DNA of 11,979 bases from Planctomycetia bacterium (GTDB lineage: Bacteria > Planctomycetota > Planctomycetia > Gemmatales > Gemmataceae): positions 1-11,979 of the forward strand of contig JAKEEV010000768.1 in the NCBI GenBank assembly GCA_022616395.1. Reading direction: 5' to 3'. The position numbers and the translations under genes are program-made. Below are positions 1-5,730 of the stretch, piece after piece (position 1 is the stretch's first letter; every line of letters starts with the position of its first letter). Under the pieces are notes generated by a model. The model made no database searches and was not told the origin of the DNA. It was given only the letters and a program-made list of their open reading frames with translations.

Positions 1-345
1 AACGGTCGCCGGGGTCGCACGGGAATTGTGGTTGAAGTTGTACAGTTGGTACAGCGCGTTTTGTTCGATGTGCGGGAGGATGAACACGCCAAACGAGTGA
101 TCCGCGTTCGTTGTGATCCCGAACCGGGTATTCGGTCCGGTGAGCCGAGCCGGAGGGAGCACCTGGTTCTGGTCGTGGAAGTTGTGCATCGCCAGACCAA
201 GCTGCTTGAGGTTGTTCGAGCAACTCATTCGGGCCGCGGCCTCGCGGACTTTCTGCACCGCGGGCAGAAGAAGCCCGATGAGGATCGCGATAATCGCAAT
301 CACAACGAGCAACTCGATCAACGTAAACCCACGTCGATTCCTCAT
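1..345 (-). CDS. DUF1559 (SBP_bac_10) pseudopilin-like protein, 5' part only
   Basis: The visible 115 residues start with a type IV prepilin/pseudopilin leader: MRNRRGFTLIELLVV, with the expected cleavage G6|F7 and Glu11 (mature position 5), followed by a hydrophobic helix up to about residue 29. After it come KVREAAARMSCSNNLKQLGLAMHNFHD and an LPPAR region, which are the hallmark of the DUF1559 proteins that are greatly expanded in Planctomycetota. They are thought to be exported and surface- or envelope-associated, but their role is unknown. The ATG at 345 is supported by GGAG 8 nt upstream. The gene lies 27 bp downstream of the small lipoprotein gene on the same strand, so the two are probably co-transcribed. 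The rest of the gene is beyond the left edge. Confidence 0.93.
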   Translation of the reverse strand, partial: MRNRRGFTLIELLVVIAIIAILIGLLLPAVQKVREAAARMSCSNNLKQLGLAMHNFHDQNQVLPPARLTGPNTRFGITTNADHSFGVFILPHIEQNALYQLYNFNHNSRATPATV

Positions 346-372
346 CGGGATTCTCCACGAGGTGAGAGGGAA

Positions 373-834
373 TTACTTCTTCAACTCGAATGTGGGGAAC
401 GTGTTGTCCCCAGCCGTGACCGTCACGATGAAGCCGGATGTTTCCGGGTCGGCGAACTTCGCGGGAAGAATGTTCCGAGTTGCTTCTTCTTCGTCGTCGA
501 GATTCTTCACACCTTTGACTTTGCGTTCGCAAATGATCCGCGCCTTGTACTGCCCGGCCGGTGCTCCATCTCCGGCGGTGTACGTCATGAACACCAGCTT
601 GCCATCCTTGTCCGACATCGCGAACGGCCGAATCGGCGGGTTTCGCTTGGCCAGCGCTTCGTCTGTGGGAATGAGCCACACTTCCGCGCCATCAAGTGGC
701 GCGCCATCGAGAGTCACCAGACCCGTGGCGGGATAACACTTTTCCCACCCCTCGCCGCGACAGGATGTCGTGACCAGCGCGACAACGCACCCAACCAATC
801 CCGTGACGCAACGCACAGCCGATCGGCGGCACAT
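373..834 (-). CDS. small secreted lipoprotein, carboxypeptidase-regulatory/transthyretin-like
   Basis: A 153-residue protein. Residues 1-25 form a basic N-terminus and hydrophobic segment ending in LVTTSC, which fits a permissive lipobox with Cys25 as the lipidated residue. The position -3 is Thr, so lipidation is likely but not certain. The mature part opens with ATGLVTLDGAPLDGAEVWL, the first strands of the small beta-sandwich seen in carboxypeptidase regulatory-like domains, then GDGAPAGQYKARI, and ends with a planctomycete-style tail (LPAKFADPETSG, then TVTAGDNTFPTFELKK). Such proteins are usually found next to DUF1559 genes, as here: the DUF1559 gene begins 27 bp after this stop. A structural or binding role in the envelope is inferred from that pairing. 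No catalytic residues are visible. The ribosome binding site is weak (GAGAGAA region). Confidence 0.82.
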   Translation of the reverse strand: MCRRSAVRCVTGLVGCVVALVTTSCRGEGWEKCYPATGLVTLDGAPLDGAEVWLIPTDEALAKRNPPIRPFAMSDKDGKLVFMTYTAGDGAPAGQYKARIICERKVKGVKNLDDEEEATRNILPAKFADPETSGFIVTVTAGDNTFPTFELKK

Positions 835-1022
835 AGGGCTTCTCTCGGTGAAACTGCGGGAACTGCGGACAGAGTAATGATGAGAGGCACCGAATCACAA
901 TTGGAATAACTCAGATTCATCCGATCTTCCCATGAACTTCATCCCAACTTGGGCTATTTCTTCGCGCGGAAGGTAGCTATGTGAGGGACTCCGGGCAAGG
1001 ATGCTCGGTCAGAGGGCAAGGA
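835..1022. other. divergent intergenic region
   Basis: This stretch of 188 bp lies between the minus-strand lipoprotein gene (start 834) and the plus-strand proline-rich gene (start 1023), so it should carry promoters for both. I see no convincing sigma-70 hexamer pair, operator palindrome or RNA gene in it. Confidence 0.4.
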
Positions 1023-1436
1023 ATGCGCAAGTTCGCAATGTGGGCCGGTGTGCCCACACTGTTCGCGGTAGCCGGTGTGGCATTGTGGTTCACGCTTGTG
1101 CCGGGTCGTTCGGGCGCGGGATGAACACCAGCGGGCTGCGGCCCCGTCGGCGGTTCGCCGATGATGTTCGATCCGTATGGCCTTCCCAGCTATCCCGGAG
1201 TTGCTCCGAAACCCTATTTCGCGCAACCACAACCGTATCAACCTTACCAGCCTCCGCGTCCACAACCCAAACCGGTCGCAGTCACGCCAAAGCCACACCC
1301 TCAGCCGAAGCCGCTTCCGCCCGAAGTCTCGGCAAAGCCGGTCGAGATTCCTTCGCCGGAACAACTCGGCATTCGGCTCGAAGCACCGGCCATCGTGATG
1401 CCGACACCGGAGCAGTTGGGAATCAAGTTGGAGTAA
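1023..1436 (+). pseudogene. proline-rich secreted protein interrupted by an in-frame TGA
   Basis: The ATG at 1023 starts MRKFAMWAGVPTLFAVAG and a hydrophobic stretch like a signal peptide or membrane anchor, then meets TGA at 1122-1124 after 33 codons. The same frame continues without another stop to TAA at 1434-1436, reading TPAGCGPVGGSPMMFDPYG, then a Pro/Gln/Lys-rich segment with repeated PKP, and a C-terminal tandem repeat (SPEQLGIRLE and TPEQLGIKLE). The signal-like start, the linker and the proline-rich tail being in one frame argues that this was one gene of about 137 codons broken by a point mutation (for example CGA or GGA to TGA) or by a sequencing error. The alternative, initiation at the ATGATG at 1161, lacks a ribosome binding site and would lose export. 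An AGAGG sits 7 nt before the ATG at 1023. The function is unknown; a low-complexity envelope or linker protein is likely. Confidence 0.6.
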
Positions 1437-1445
1437 TTCAGGCAA

Positions 1446-1599
1446 CCGGCTGGTGTGAGGAAAACAGAACAGAAGAAGAGTTATTGACAGGATAACAGGA
1501 TGGACCAGATGCATTCAGAAGACTCGGTCCCGCTTGGTGTTGATCCTGCTTGATCCTGTCATCCTGTCGAAAACTCTTCTGCTGAAACTCACCAGCCGG
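1446..1599. repeat. long imperfect inverted repeat with ACAGGAT heptamers, between convergent genes
   Basis: The left arm begins CCGGCTGGTG (1446-1455) and continues through an AGAAGAAGAGTTATTG run and GACAGGATAACAGGATG (to about 1501). The right arm, read on the minus strand from 1599, gives CCGGCTGGTG, then CAGAAGAGTTTTCGACAGG, then ATGACAGGATCAAGCAGGAT. Each arm therefore carries the same ordered blocks with small gaps, and the centre (about 1503-1540) is unpaired. ACAGGAT is repeated head to tail inside each arm. It lies exactly between two convergent genes, so in RNA it could form a large hairpin acting as a terminator for both. Similar ACAGGAT-rich intergenic elements occur in planctomycetes and verrucomicrobia as far as I recall; that part is memory, not seen here. 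Confidence 0.75.
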
Positions 1600-1619
1600 C
1601 CCACGCCCGCCGTTCGCCA
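1588..1619 (-). repeat. short GC-rich repeat copy related to the one at the rsmH stop codon
   Basis: Read on the minus strand this is GGCGAACGGCGGGCGTGGGC followed by CGGCTGGTGAG. The sequence at 11161-11191, GGCGAGCGGCCGGCGTCAGC followed by CGGCTGATGAC, matches it at about 25 of 31 positions. This copy abuts the stop codon of the CBM9-like gene (1621) and overlaps the end of the long inverted repeat. It looks like a dispersed REP-type sequence; two copies in 12 kb is suggestive only. Confidence 0.5.
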
Positions 1620-1620
1620 G

Positions 1621-2286
1621 TCACTTCACTAACTCCAGAACCTGCCACAGAGACGGATCATCCGCGAAGGGGAAATCCCAGCCGACGCTCAAGAACTGGT
1701 CGCCGAGTTCCTGGTCGCGAACACAGTAGTAGATGCCAAGTCGCGGGTGTTCGTGCGGGTCGAAGCCGTTGAGAGCCGTAGTGGGGAAGAACGCTTCCAG
1801 ACGATAGCCACCTTTCGTGTGATGTCCGCGAAAGAGCACATCCGCGAGGTTCGCCATCGGTGCATCCTGAAGCGCGCGGTTGATCTTCGATTGCGCGATG
1901 AACGGCTCGTCCTTGTCAGTTCCAGCACCAGCCGCGAGCAACAAGAAGAAGTGACAGAACCGGCTTCCGCGATGGCTGGCGCGGGCGTCGCGCGTGTCGA
2001 TCCACAGTCGGAGGCCGTCGCAGGTGCTCGTTTTGTCCCCATCGCCGACCGGAGGCTGTTCCTTCCCCTTCACTTCCACCGCAACAGCTAACCCGAAGTC
2101 GTTCCAGCCGATCCTCACATCGGCGAAGTTCTTCTTTTCGTCGAGAGCCGCGAAGTTGTCCAGCCGGGCGCTTTCGGGCAACTCGATGAGGTGTTCGTCT
2201 TCATCCGTATCGCGCACCGAGTCCTTGACGAACGGGCACGGATGACACACGCGAACAAGAAACCGGTTCGGAACTATGGGTGGCAT
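1621..2286 (-). CDS. CBM9/DOMON-like domain protein, conserved hypothetical
   Basis: A 221-residue protein starting at the ATG at 2286, chosen because GGAAGG lies 8 nt upstream; the open frame extends further but without a ribosome binding site. It has no signal peptide. It resembles the carbohydrate-binding-module-9-like/DOMON beta-sandwich used by many planctomycete proteins: DVRIGWNDFGLAVAVEVKGK (residues 57-76), CDGLRLWIDTRDAR (89-102), a FCHFFLLLAAG strand, GYRLEAFFPTTALNGFDPHE (160-179) and RLGIYYCVRD (182-191). In those domains the fold binds sugars or acts as an uncharacterised module; no ligand can be read from this sequence. The gene is 119 bp downstream of vapC 1 and may be read from its own promoter. 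The assignment rests on motif style, not on an alignment. Confidence 0.62.
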   Translation of the reverse strand: MPPIVPNRFLVRVCHPCPFVKDSVRDTDEDEHLIELPESARLDNFAALDEKKNFADVRIGWNDFGLAVAVEVKGKEQPPVGDGDKTSTCDGLRLWIDTRDARASHRGSRFCHFFLLLAAGAGTDKDEPFIAQSKINRALQDAPMANLADVLFRGHHTKGGYRLEAFFPTTALNGFDPHEHPRLGIYYCVRDQELGDQFLSVGWDFPFADDPSLWQVLELVK

Positions 2287-2405
2287 GTCGGATTCCTTCC
2301 AAAACGAAGGGCGTGCGGTTACCATACCCGAAACGTGAACACGCGACCACACCGAGTGCTGTCATGAACGAACGTGAAGCATTCATTCGACGTGAGGCGA
2401 TCGGA

Positions 2406-2834
2406 TCATGCGGCCCAGTTTTCCAGCTTCAGGTTGGGTATGTTCGCGTAATCCTTCGTGTTGCGCGTGACGAGAGTGGCGTCGTTCGCAAGAGCGATTG
2501 CAGCCTGGAGCATGTCTCCGCGGTCTATCTTCTTCAACTTTTTGTGTGCGCGGAGGATGTCGAATTGGTCAGCCGCTGCGTCATCAATCATGACGATCTC
2601 GACATCTTCAAGTCCTTCCTCGGTGAGTCTTAACCGGCGCTGCGATTCGAGCCACTCCGCACGGTTCGCTGCTTTCAACACTGCCTCGAACCGCCCGCGA
2701 AGCACTTCCACACGTGTGATGAGAGAAATCGCGACGCGATCCGTTTTCGCCACTGCATCGAACCGGGCGCGAACTTTCGCATTCTGGTAGAACCAGAGTG
2801 TCATCATGTCAGTGTCGAGGAGGTAAAGCGCCAT
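2406..2834 (-). CDS. vapC: VapC-family PIN-domain toxin (copy 1)
   Basis: A 142-residue single PIN domain, the usual VapC length. The metal-binding acidic residues are in place: Asp7 in YLLDTD, Glu43 in TRVEVLRG, Asp107 in DRGDMLQAAIALA and Asp128 in TRNTKDY. PIN toxins are Mg/Mn-dependent endoribonucleases that cut tRNA or rRNA and stop translation when the antitoxin is lost. The start at 2834 is 4 bp after the stop of the upstream HTH gene, whose last codons hold the purine-rich ribosome binding site, so toxin and antitoxin are translationally coupled. By hand alignment it is identical to the second VapC (3554-3976) at about 71 of 139 positions, with the C-terminal half (KKLKKI to LENWA) best conserved. 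The RNA target cannot be predicted. Confidence 0.92.
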   Translation of the reverse strand: MALYLLDTDMMTLWFYQNAKVRARFDAVAKTDRVAISLITRVEVLRGRFEAVLKAANRAEWLESQRRLRLTEEGLEDVEIVMIDDAAADQFDILRAHKKLKKIDRGDMLQAAIALANDATLVTRNTKDYANIPNLKLENWAA

Positions 2835-2838
2835 TCGC

Positions 2839-3387
2839 TCACCCCTTCTTCGCGGAGAGCGCCTTGCGCGCGCGGTACAACTCCGCGATCACCTCTTCGG
2901 GATCCTCGCCGAAATCCTTCCACGCGCCGTAGGCAGTAAGCATCCGCTCCTTCGAGGACTTCGGCTTGTGCTCGGCTGTTGGCTGTTCGGCACGCAACCA
3001 GTCCACGACGGCCACCCGAACAAAGCGCCACTCCTCGCCCAGCTTCCTTCCGGGCAAACGCTTCGCTTCCGCCTCAGCGCGCACAGTGTTTTCTGGTACT
3101 CGTAGGTACTCAGCAGTTTCGGCAAGCGTCAACACGTCGAGCGGCGCCGGGTTCGCGGATGAATCAGGTAACGGAAGCAAAGGGAATGGGGCAGTTGCCC
3201 CGGCTTGCTCTGCCGCTGCCGAGGCTGCACCATAGCCTGCGGCGAATGCGGCATATGCAGCGACAAGTGCGGCTGCGTAGGGCGACTTGTCGTGCTTCAA
3301 GTCTTCCGATGCGGCCACAAAGTCTGCGACCATTGCAGCATAGCCAGCAGCGATTTTGTTCCCGCGCTCAATCATCGTTCCAGTCAT
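2839..3387 (-). CDS. HTH (excisionase/MerR-like) antitoxin partner of VapC copy 1
   Basis: A 182-residue protein. Residues 1-80 are Ala-rich and probably helical. Residues 85-132 (LTLAETAEYLRVPENTVRAE through GEEWRFVRVAVVDWLR) match the small winged helix-turn-helix of the excisionase family, HTH_17. Residues 141-175 carry KPKSSKERML followed by AWKDF and ELYRARKA, which recur in the second antitoxin and probably form the toxin-binding arm. As the first gene of a toxin-antitoxin pair it should bind and inhibit VapC and repress its own promoter. The start at 3387 is 3 bp after the stop of the nadA fragment, and its GGAG ribosome binding site, 8 nt upstream, lies inside that fragment. The N-terminus is unrelated to that of the second copy. 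Confidence 0.82.
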   Translation of the reverse strand: MTGTMIERGNKIAAGYAAMVADFVAASEDLKHDKSPYAAALVAAYAAFAAGYGAASAAAEQAGATAPFPLLPLPDSSANPAPLDVLTLAETAEYLRVPENTVRAEAEAKRLPGRKLGEEWRFVRVAVVDWLRAEQPTAEHKPKSSKERMLTAYGAWKDFGEDPEEVIAELYRARKALSAKKG

Positions 3388-3390
3388 CTT

Positions 3391-3553
3391 TCAGTCTCCG
3401 TGGGGATGGACAGGCGCGCTCAGCGGCGGGTTCAGGAGGCTGCGAGCCAGCACTTCCTTCGCGCGGTCGAACTCCGGCTGCCAGGTGATCTCCGGCGAAC
3501 GGTTCTTCATGCAGTCGCGGACCTTCTCCAGCGTGTTGCGAGCCATGTGTGGA
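3391..3553 (-). pseudogene. duplicated 3' end of nadA (remnant)
   Basis: These 163 bp match the last 163 bp of nadA (4451-4613) with 7 mismatches and no gaps. Read in the nadA frame it still encodes 53 residues, from PHMARNTLEKVRDC to APVHPHGD and the stop, identical to NadA residues 273-325; every mismatch is at a synonymous third position. It starts directly after the stop codon of vapC 2 (3554-3556) and ends exactly at the nadA stop, beyond which the similarity vanishes. It has no start region and lacks the upstream active-site half, so it is not a functional enzyme. The absence of replacement changes suggests it diverged while part of a working nadA. Its tail now provides the ribosome binding site of the downstream antitoxin. 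Confidence 0.93.
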
Positions 3554-3976
3554 TCAATCAGCCCAGTTTTCCAGTGTCAGGCCAGGTATCCCGGTGAAGT
3601 CTTTCGTATTACGCGTGACCAATGTCGCACCATGAGCCAGCGCGATGCATGCGATGAGCAAGTCGGAACGACCGATCTTCTTGAGTTTCTTGTTTGTCCG
3701 GAGTACCTCGAATTGATCTGCGACCGCTTCGCTCACCTGGAGAATATCAAGAGTGTCAAGCCGTTCCTCGTCACGTGTCAGTCGCTCCATTGCAATCAGC
3801 AACTCTTCGCGGTTTGCAGCCTTCTTGATAGAAGCGAACCGGCCCTCAAGGATTTCAATACGGGAAATGATGGAGGTAACCACGGGCCGATCCTGAGGCA
3901 CAGCACGTAACCGTGCGAGAATCTTTGCGTGATCTTTCAGCAAGTCCGAGAGAGCGTTCGTGTCGAGGAGGAACAT
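3554..3976 (-). CDS. vapC: VapC-family PIN-domain toxin (copy 2)
   Basis: A 140-residue PIN domain with all expected acidic residues: Asp5 in FLLDTNALS, Glu41 in SRIEILEG, Asp105 in GRSDLLIACIALA and Asp126 in TRNTKDF. It should be an Mg/Mn-dependent ribonuclease toxin. It lies 5 bp after the stop of HTH antitoxin 2, and the GGGGGAAG at the end of that gene is the likely ribosome binding site, so the pair is coupled. Its stop codon directly abuts the nadA remnant. It is about half identical to copy 1, far more diverged than the flanking nadA repeats, so the two modules are not a recent duplication of each other. With that distance, cross-inhibition between pairs is uncertain. Confidence 0.92.
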   Translation of the reverse strand: MFLLDTNALSDLLKDHAKILARLRAVPQDRPVVTSIISRIEILEGRFASIKKAANREELLIAMERLTRDEERLDTLDILQVSEAVADQFEVLRTNKKLKKIGRSDLLIACIALAHGATLVTRNTKDFTGIPGLTLENWAD

Positions 3977-3981
3977 TCCAG

Positions 3982-4431
3982 TTACTTCCCCCCAACCGGG
4001 TTCGCCTTTCGCTGTCGGTAAATCTCCTCAACCATCGCATCAACTGTTGGATCATCCTTCCACAAGCCCGCGATGGCCAACATCCGTTCCTTCGACGACT
4101 TTGGCTTCGCTTCAGGTAGCGATTGCTGACCAGTTCGCAACCACTCCGCGAGTGCGAATTCGAGAAATCGCCACTCATTCCCCAGCTTCCGACCAGGTAG
4201 CCGACCAGCTTCTGCCTCCGCGATCACCACCGATTCGGAAACACGCAAGAACTGTGCGGCATCAGGCACAGTCAACACGTGAAAGAACGACATCGCAACA
4301 GGAGGAGGAACGAATCCCCCCCCGAAGGGACCCGGCATCCCTCCGGCGGCAGCCGCGGCTTGAGCCGCAGCAGCGGCTGCCATCGCTCCTGCTGCCTCCG
4401 CTTGGAGAGCAGCGATATTATCAGCGTTCAT
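3982..4431 (-). CDS. HTH (excisionase/MerR-like) antitoxin partner of VapC copy 2
   Basis: A 149-residue protein. Residues 1-47 are an Ala/Gly/Pro-rich low-complexity leader. Residues 52-98 (LTVPDAAQFLRVSESVV through GNEWRFLEFALAEWLR) form the excisionase-type HTH, and residues 109-143 hold KPKSSKERML, LWKDDPTVD and EEIYRQRKA, the same arm as in copy 1. It is expected to neutralise the VapC encoded 5 bp downstream and to autoregulate. The start at 4431 has GGAG 5 nt upstream, within the 19-bp gap after the nadA stop, so it may also be read from the nadA transcript. The excisionase-like fold is a DNA-binding feature here and is not by itself evidence for recombination activity. Confidence 0.82.
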   Translation of the reverse strand: MNADNIAALQAEAAGAMAAAAAAQAAAAAGGMPGPFGGGFVPPPVAMSFFHVLTVPDAAQFLRVSESVVIAEAEAGRLPGRKLGNEWRFLEFALAEWLRTGQQSLPEAKPKSSKERMLAIAGLWKDDPTVDAMVEEIYRQRKANPVGGK

Positions 4432-4450
4432 TGACTCTCCTGTTACGTCT

Positions 4451-5428
4451 TCAGTCCCCGTGGGGATGGACAGGCGCGCTCAGCGGCGGGTTCAGGAGGC
4501 TGCGAGCTAGCACTTCCTTCGCGCGGTCGAACTCCGGCTGCCAGGTGATCTCCGGAGAGCGGTTCTTCATGCAGTCGCGAACCTTCTCCAGCGTGTTGCG
4601 GGCCATGTGCGGACACTTGTTGCACGCACAGGTGATCCCCGGCACGCCCAGATACGTATGCTGCGGGTGCTTCCTCTGCATCTCCCACATCATGTTCGCT
4701 TCGGTCGCGACCAGAAACTCCGTCGGCTCCTTGTACGTCCCGACATGCTTGACCATCGCTTCCGTACCGCCGACGAAGTCCGCCAGTTCAAGGATGTTCT
4801 TCGGGCACTCCGGGTGAGCGATCGTCTTCGCCTTCGGGTGTTCCTTCTTCTGCTTGAGCAGGTCGTGAACGCTGAAGATTTCATGCACCATGCACGAGCC
4901 ATCCCAAAGAATCATCTCGCGGCCCGTCACTTCCTGAAGGTAGCGACCGAGGTGCTTGTCCGGCACAAAGAGAATTTCGTAGCCCGCAGGCACTTTCTCC
5001 TTCACCACTTCGAGCGCATTGCCGCTCGTCACGACCCAATCCGAGAGCGCCTTCACCTTCGCGGACGAGTTGATGTAGGTCACGGTCTGGAACTTGCGGC
5101 CGTTGATGCGGAGCATCTCCTGGTAGCGTGCAAGTTTCTCCGCGGGGCAGGCATCCACGAGACTGCAACCGGCCTGGAGATCGGGAAGCAACACGGTCTT
5201 CGACGGGTTGAGCATCTTGGCGGTTTCGGCCATGAAGAGCACACCGCAGAACACGATGACGGGCGAATCCACCTTCGTGGCTTCGCGTGCGAGCTTCAGG
5301 CTATCGCCGGTGACATCGGCGAGCGCCTGGATTTCGCCATCCTGGTAATAGTGGGCCAGGATCGTGGCTCCGAGCTGCTTCTTGAGATCGAGGATTTCGG
5401 CAGAGATGTCGTCAAGAATTGCTGGCAT
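4451..5428 (-). CDS. nadA: quinolinate synthase
   Basis: A 325-residue protein of normal family length. NadA condenses iminoaspartate (from NadB or aspartate dehydrogenase) with dihydroxyacetone phosphate to give quinolinate, the precursor of NAD, using a 4Fe-4S cluster in the cytoplasm. The three cluster cysteines are recognisable: Cys61 in FCGVLFMAETA, Cys179 in WDGSCMVHEIF and Cys272 in CACNKCPHM. LAHYYQDGEIQALAD (25-39) and AGCSLVDACP (87-96) are also typical. The ATG at 5428 is chosen because a perfect AAGGAG lies 6 nt upstream; an upstream in-frame ATG at 5464 lacks this. No nadB or nadC is in the window. The 3' end is duplicated downstream (3391-3553). Confidence 0.97.
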   Translation of the reverse strand: MPAILDDISAEILDLKKQLGATILAHYYQDGEIQALADVTGDSLKLAREATKVDSPVIVFCGVLFMAETAKMLNPSKTVLLPDLQAGCSLVDACPAEKLARYQEMLRINGRKFQTVTYINSSAKVKALSDWVVTSGNALEVVKEKVPAGYEILFVPDKHLGRYLQEVTGREMILWDGSCMVHEIFSVHDLLKQKKEHPKAKTIAHPECPKNILELADFVGGTEAMVKHVGTYKEPTEFLVATEANMMWEMQRKHPQHTYLGVPGITCACNKCPHMARNTLEKVRDCMKNRSPEITWQPEFDRAKEVLARSLLNPPLSAPVHPHGD

Positions 5429-5730
5429 GTTCGGCTCCTTGTTTTTACCGTGGCGGAGGGCCAACCCACTAACGCAGTGTGTTCACCATATCATACGCGG
5501 CTTCCGACCCGATATTTACCGGAAACCTGGGCTATCCCACGGTTGGACTCGTGGGTTGAAGCGGGTATTCTGAGCGAATCGCACTTCGCCGGAGCCGCTT
5601 GATCTGTCAAGCTGGCCGTAATGAAACGAAACGTCGGAGAGGCACCGGTCTGGAAAGCGACGAACTCGACACGTCACACATCATCGGGTAAAGTGACAGC
5701 ACGGTAGCCGCAGAGAATCGGCGGTGTGAT
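5429..5730. other. divergent intergenic region between nadA and the sigma factor gene
   Basis: A 302-bp gap that must hold the promoters of nadA (minus) and of the sigma factor gene (plus). The nadA ribosome binding site is at its left end. A perfect 6-bp inverted repeat, CCCACG (5536-5541) and CGTGGG (5550-5555), with an 8-nt loop could be an operator or a weak hairpin; there is no T-run after it. I see no NadR- or NrtR-type site I could name, no riboswitch and no RNA gene. Confidence 0.4.

Larger units (their letters stand above)
3391..4613. repeat. direct repeat of the nadA 3' end flanking toxin-antitoxin module 2
   Basis: The two direct repeats are 3391-3553 and 4451-4613, offset by 1060 bp and about 96% identical. 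They enclose HTH antitoxin 2 and vapC 2. The arrangement is what remains when an element or a homologous circle integrates at the 3' end of a gene, rebuilds the gene and displaces the old end. No integrase or recombination site is visible inside the unit. TGATCC follows the last codon of both vapC genes and may mark the distal joint. Confidence 0.8.

Noticed and set aside
28..909. A plus-strand open frame of 293 codons opposite the DUF1559 and lipoprotein genes
   Set aside because: The minus strand here encodes two recognisable proteins with ribosome binding sites; the plus frame gives an Arg/His-rich sequence without motifs and is an antisense shadow.
1122..1160. TGA as a selenocysteine codon with the hairpin at 1148-1160 as a SECIS
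   Set aside because: The protein is low-complexity and Pro-rich without a redox fold, and a 5-bp hairpin is common by chance at this GC; a nonsense change is simpler.
2287..2405. Possible further nadA remnant or repeat after vapC 1
   Set aside because: Apart from TGATCC shared at the stop codon I find no similarity to nadA in this 119-bp gap.
3982..4431. Reading the HTH_17 protein as a phage excisionase and the 1060-bp unit as an autonomous mobile element
   Set aside because: There is no integrase, and both HTH genes are tightly coupled to PIN toxins, which fits antitoxins; only the repeat structure hints at mobility.
3040..4620. CRISPR array suspected from the repeated blocks
   Set aside because: There are only two long repeats 1060 bp apart that are gene fragments; no short regularly spaced repeats exist in the window.
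5536..5555. CCCACG/CGTGGG hairpin as a terminator or named operator
   Set aside because: There is no T-run, it is located in a divergent promoter region, and it does not match a regulator site I can name.
4607..5602. A plus-strand open frame of 331 codons across nadA
   Set aside because: It is antisense to nadA, which has all its family motifs; the translation is Arg/His-rich and resembles nothing.
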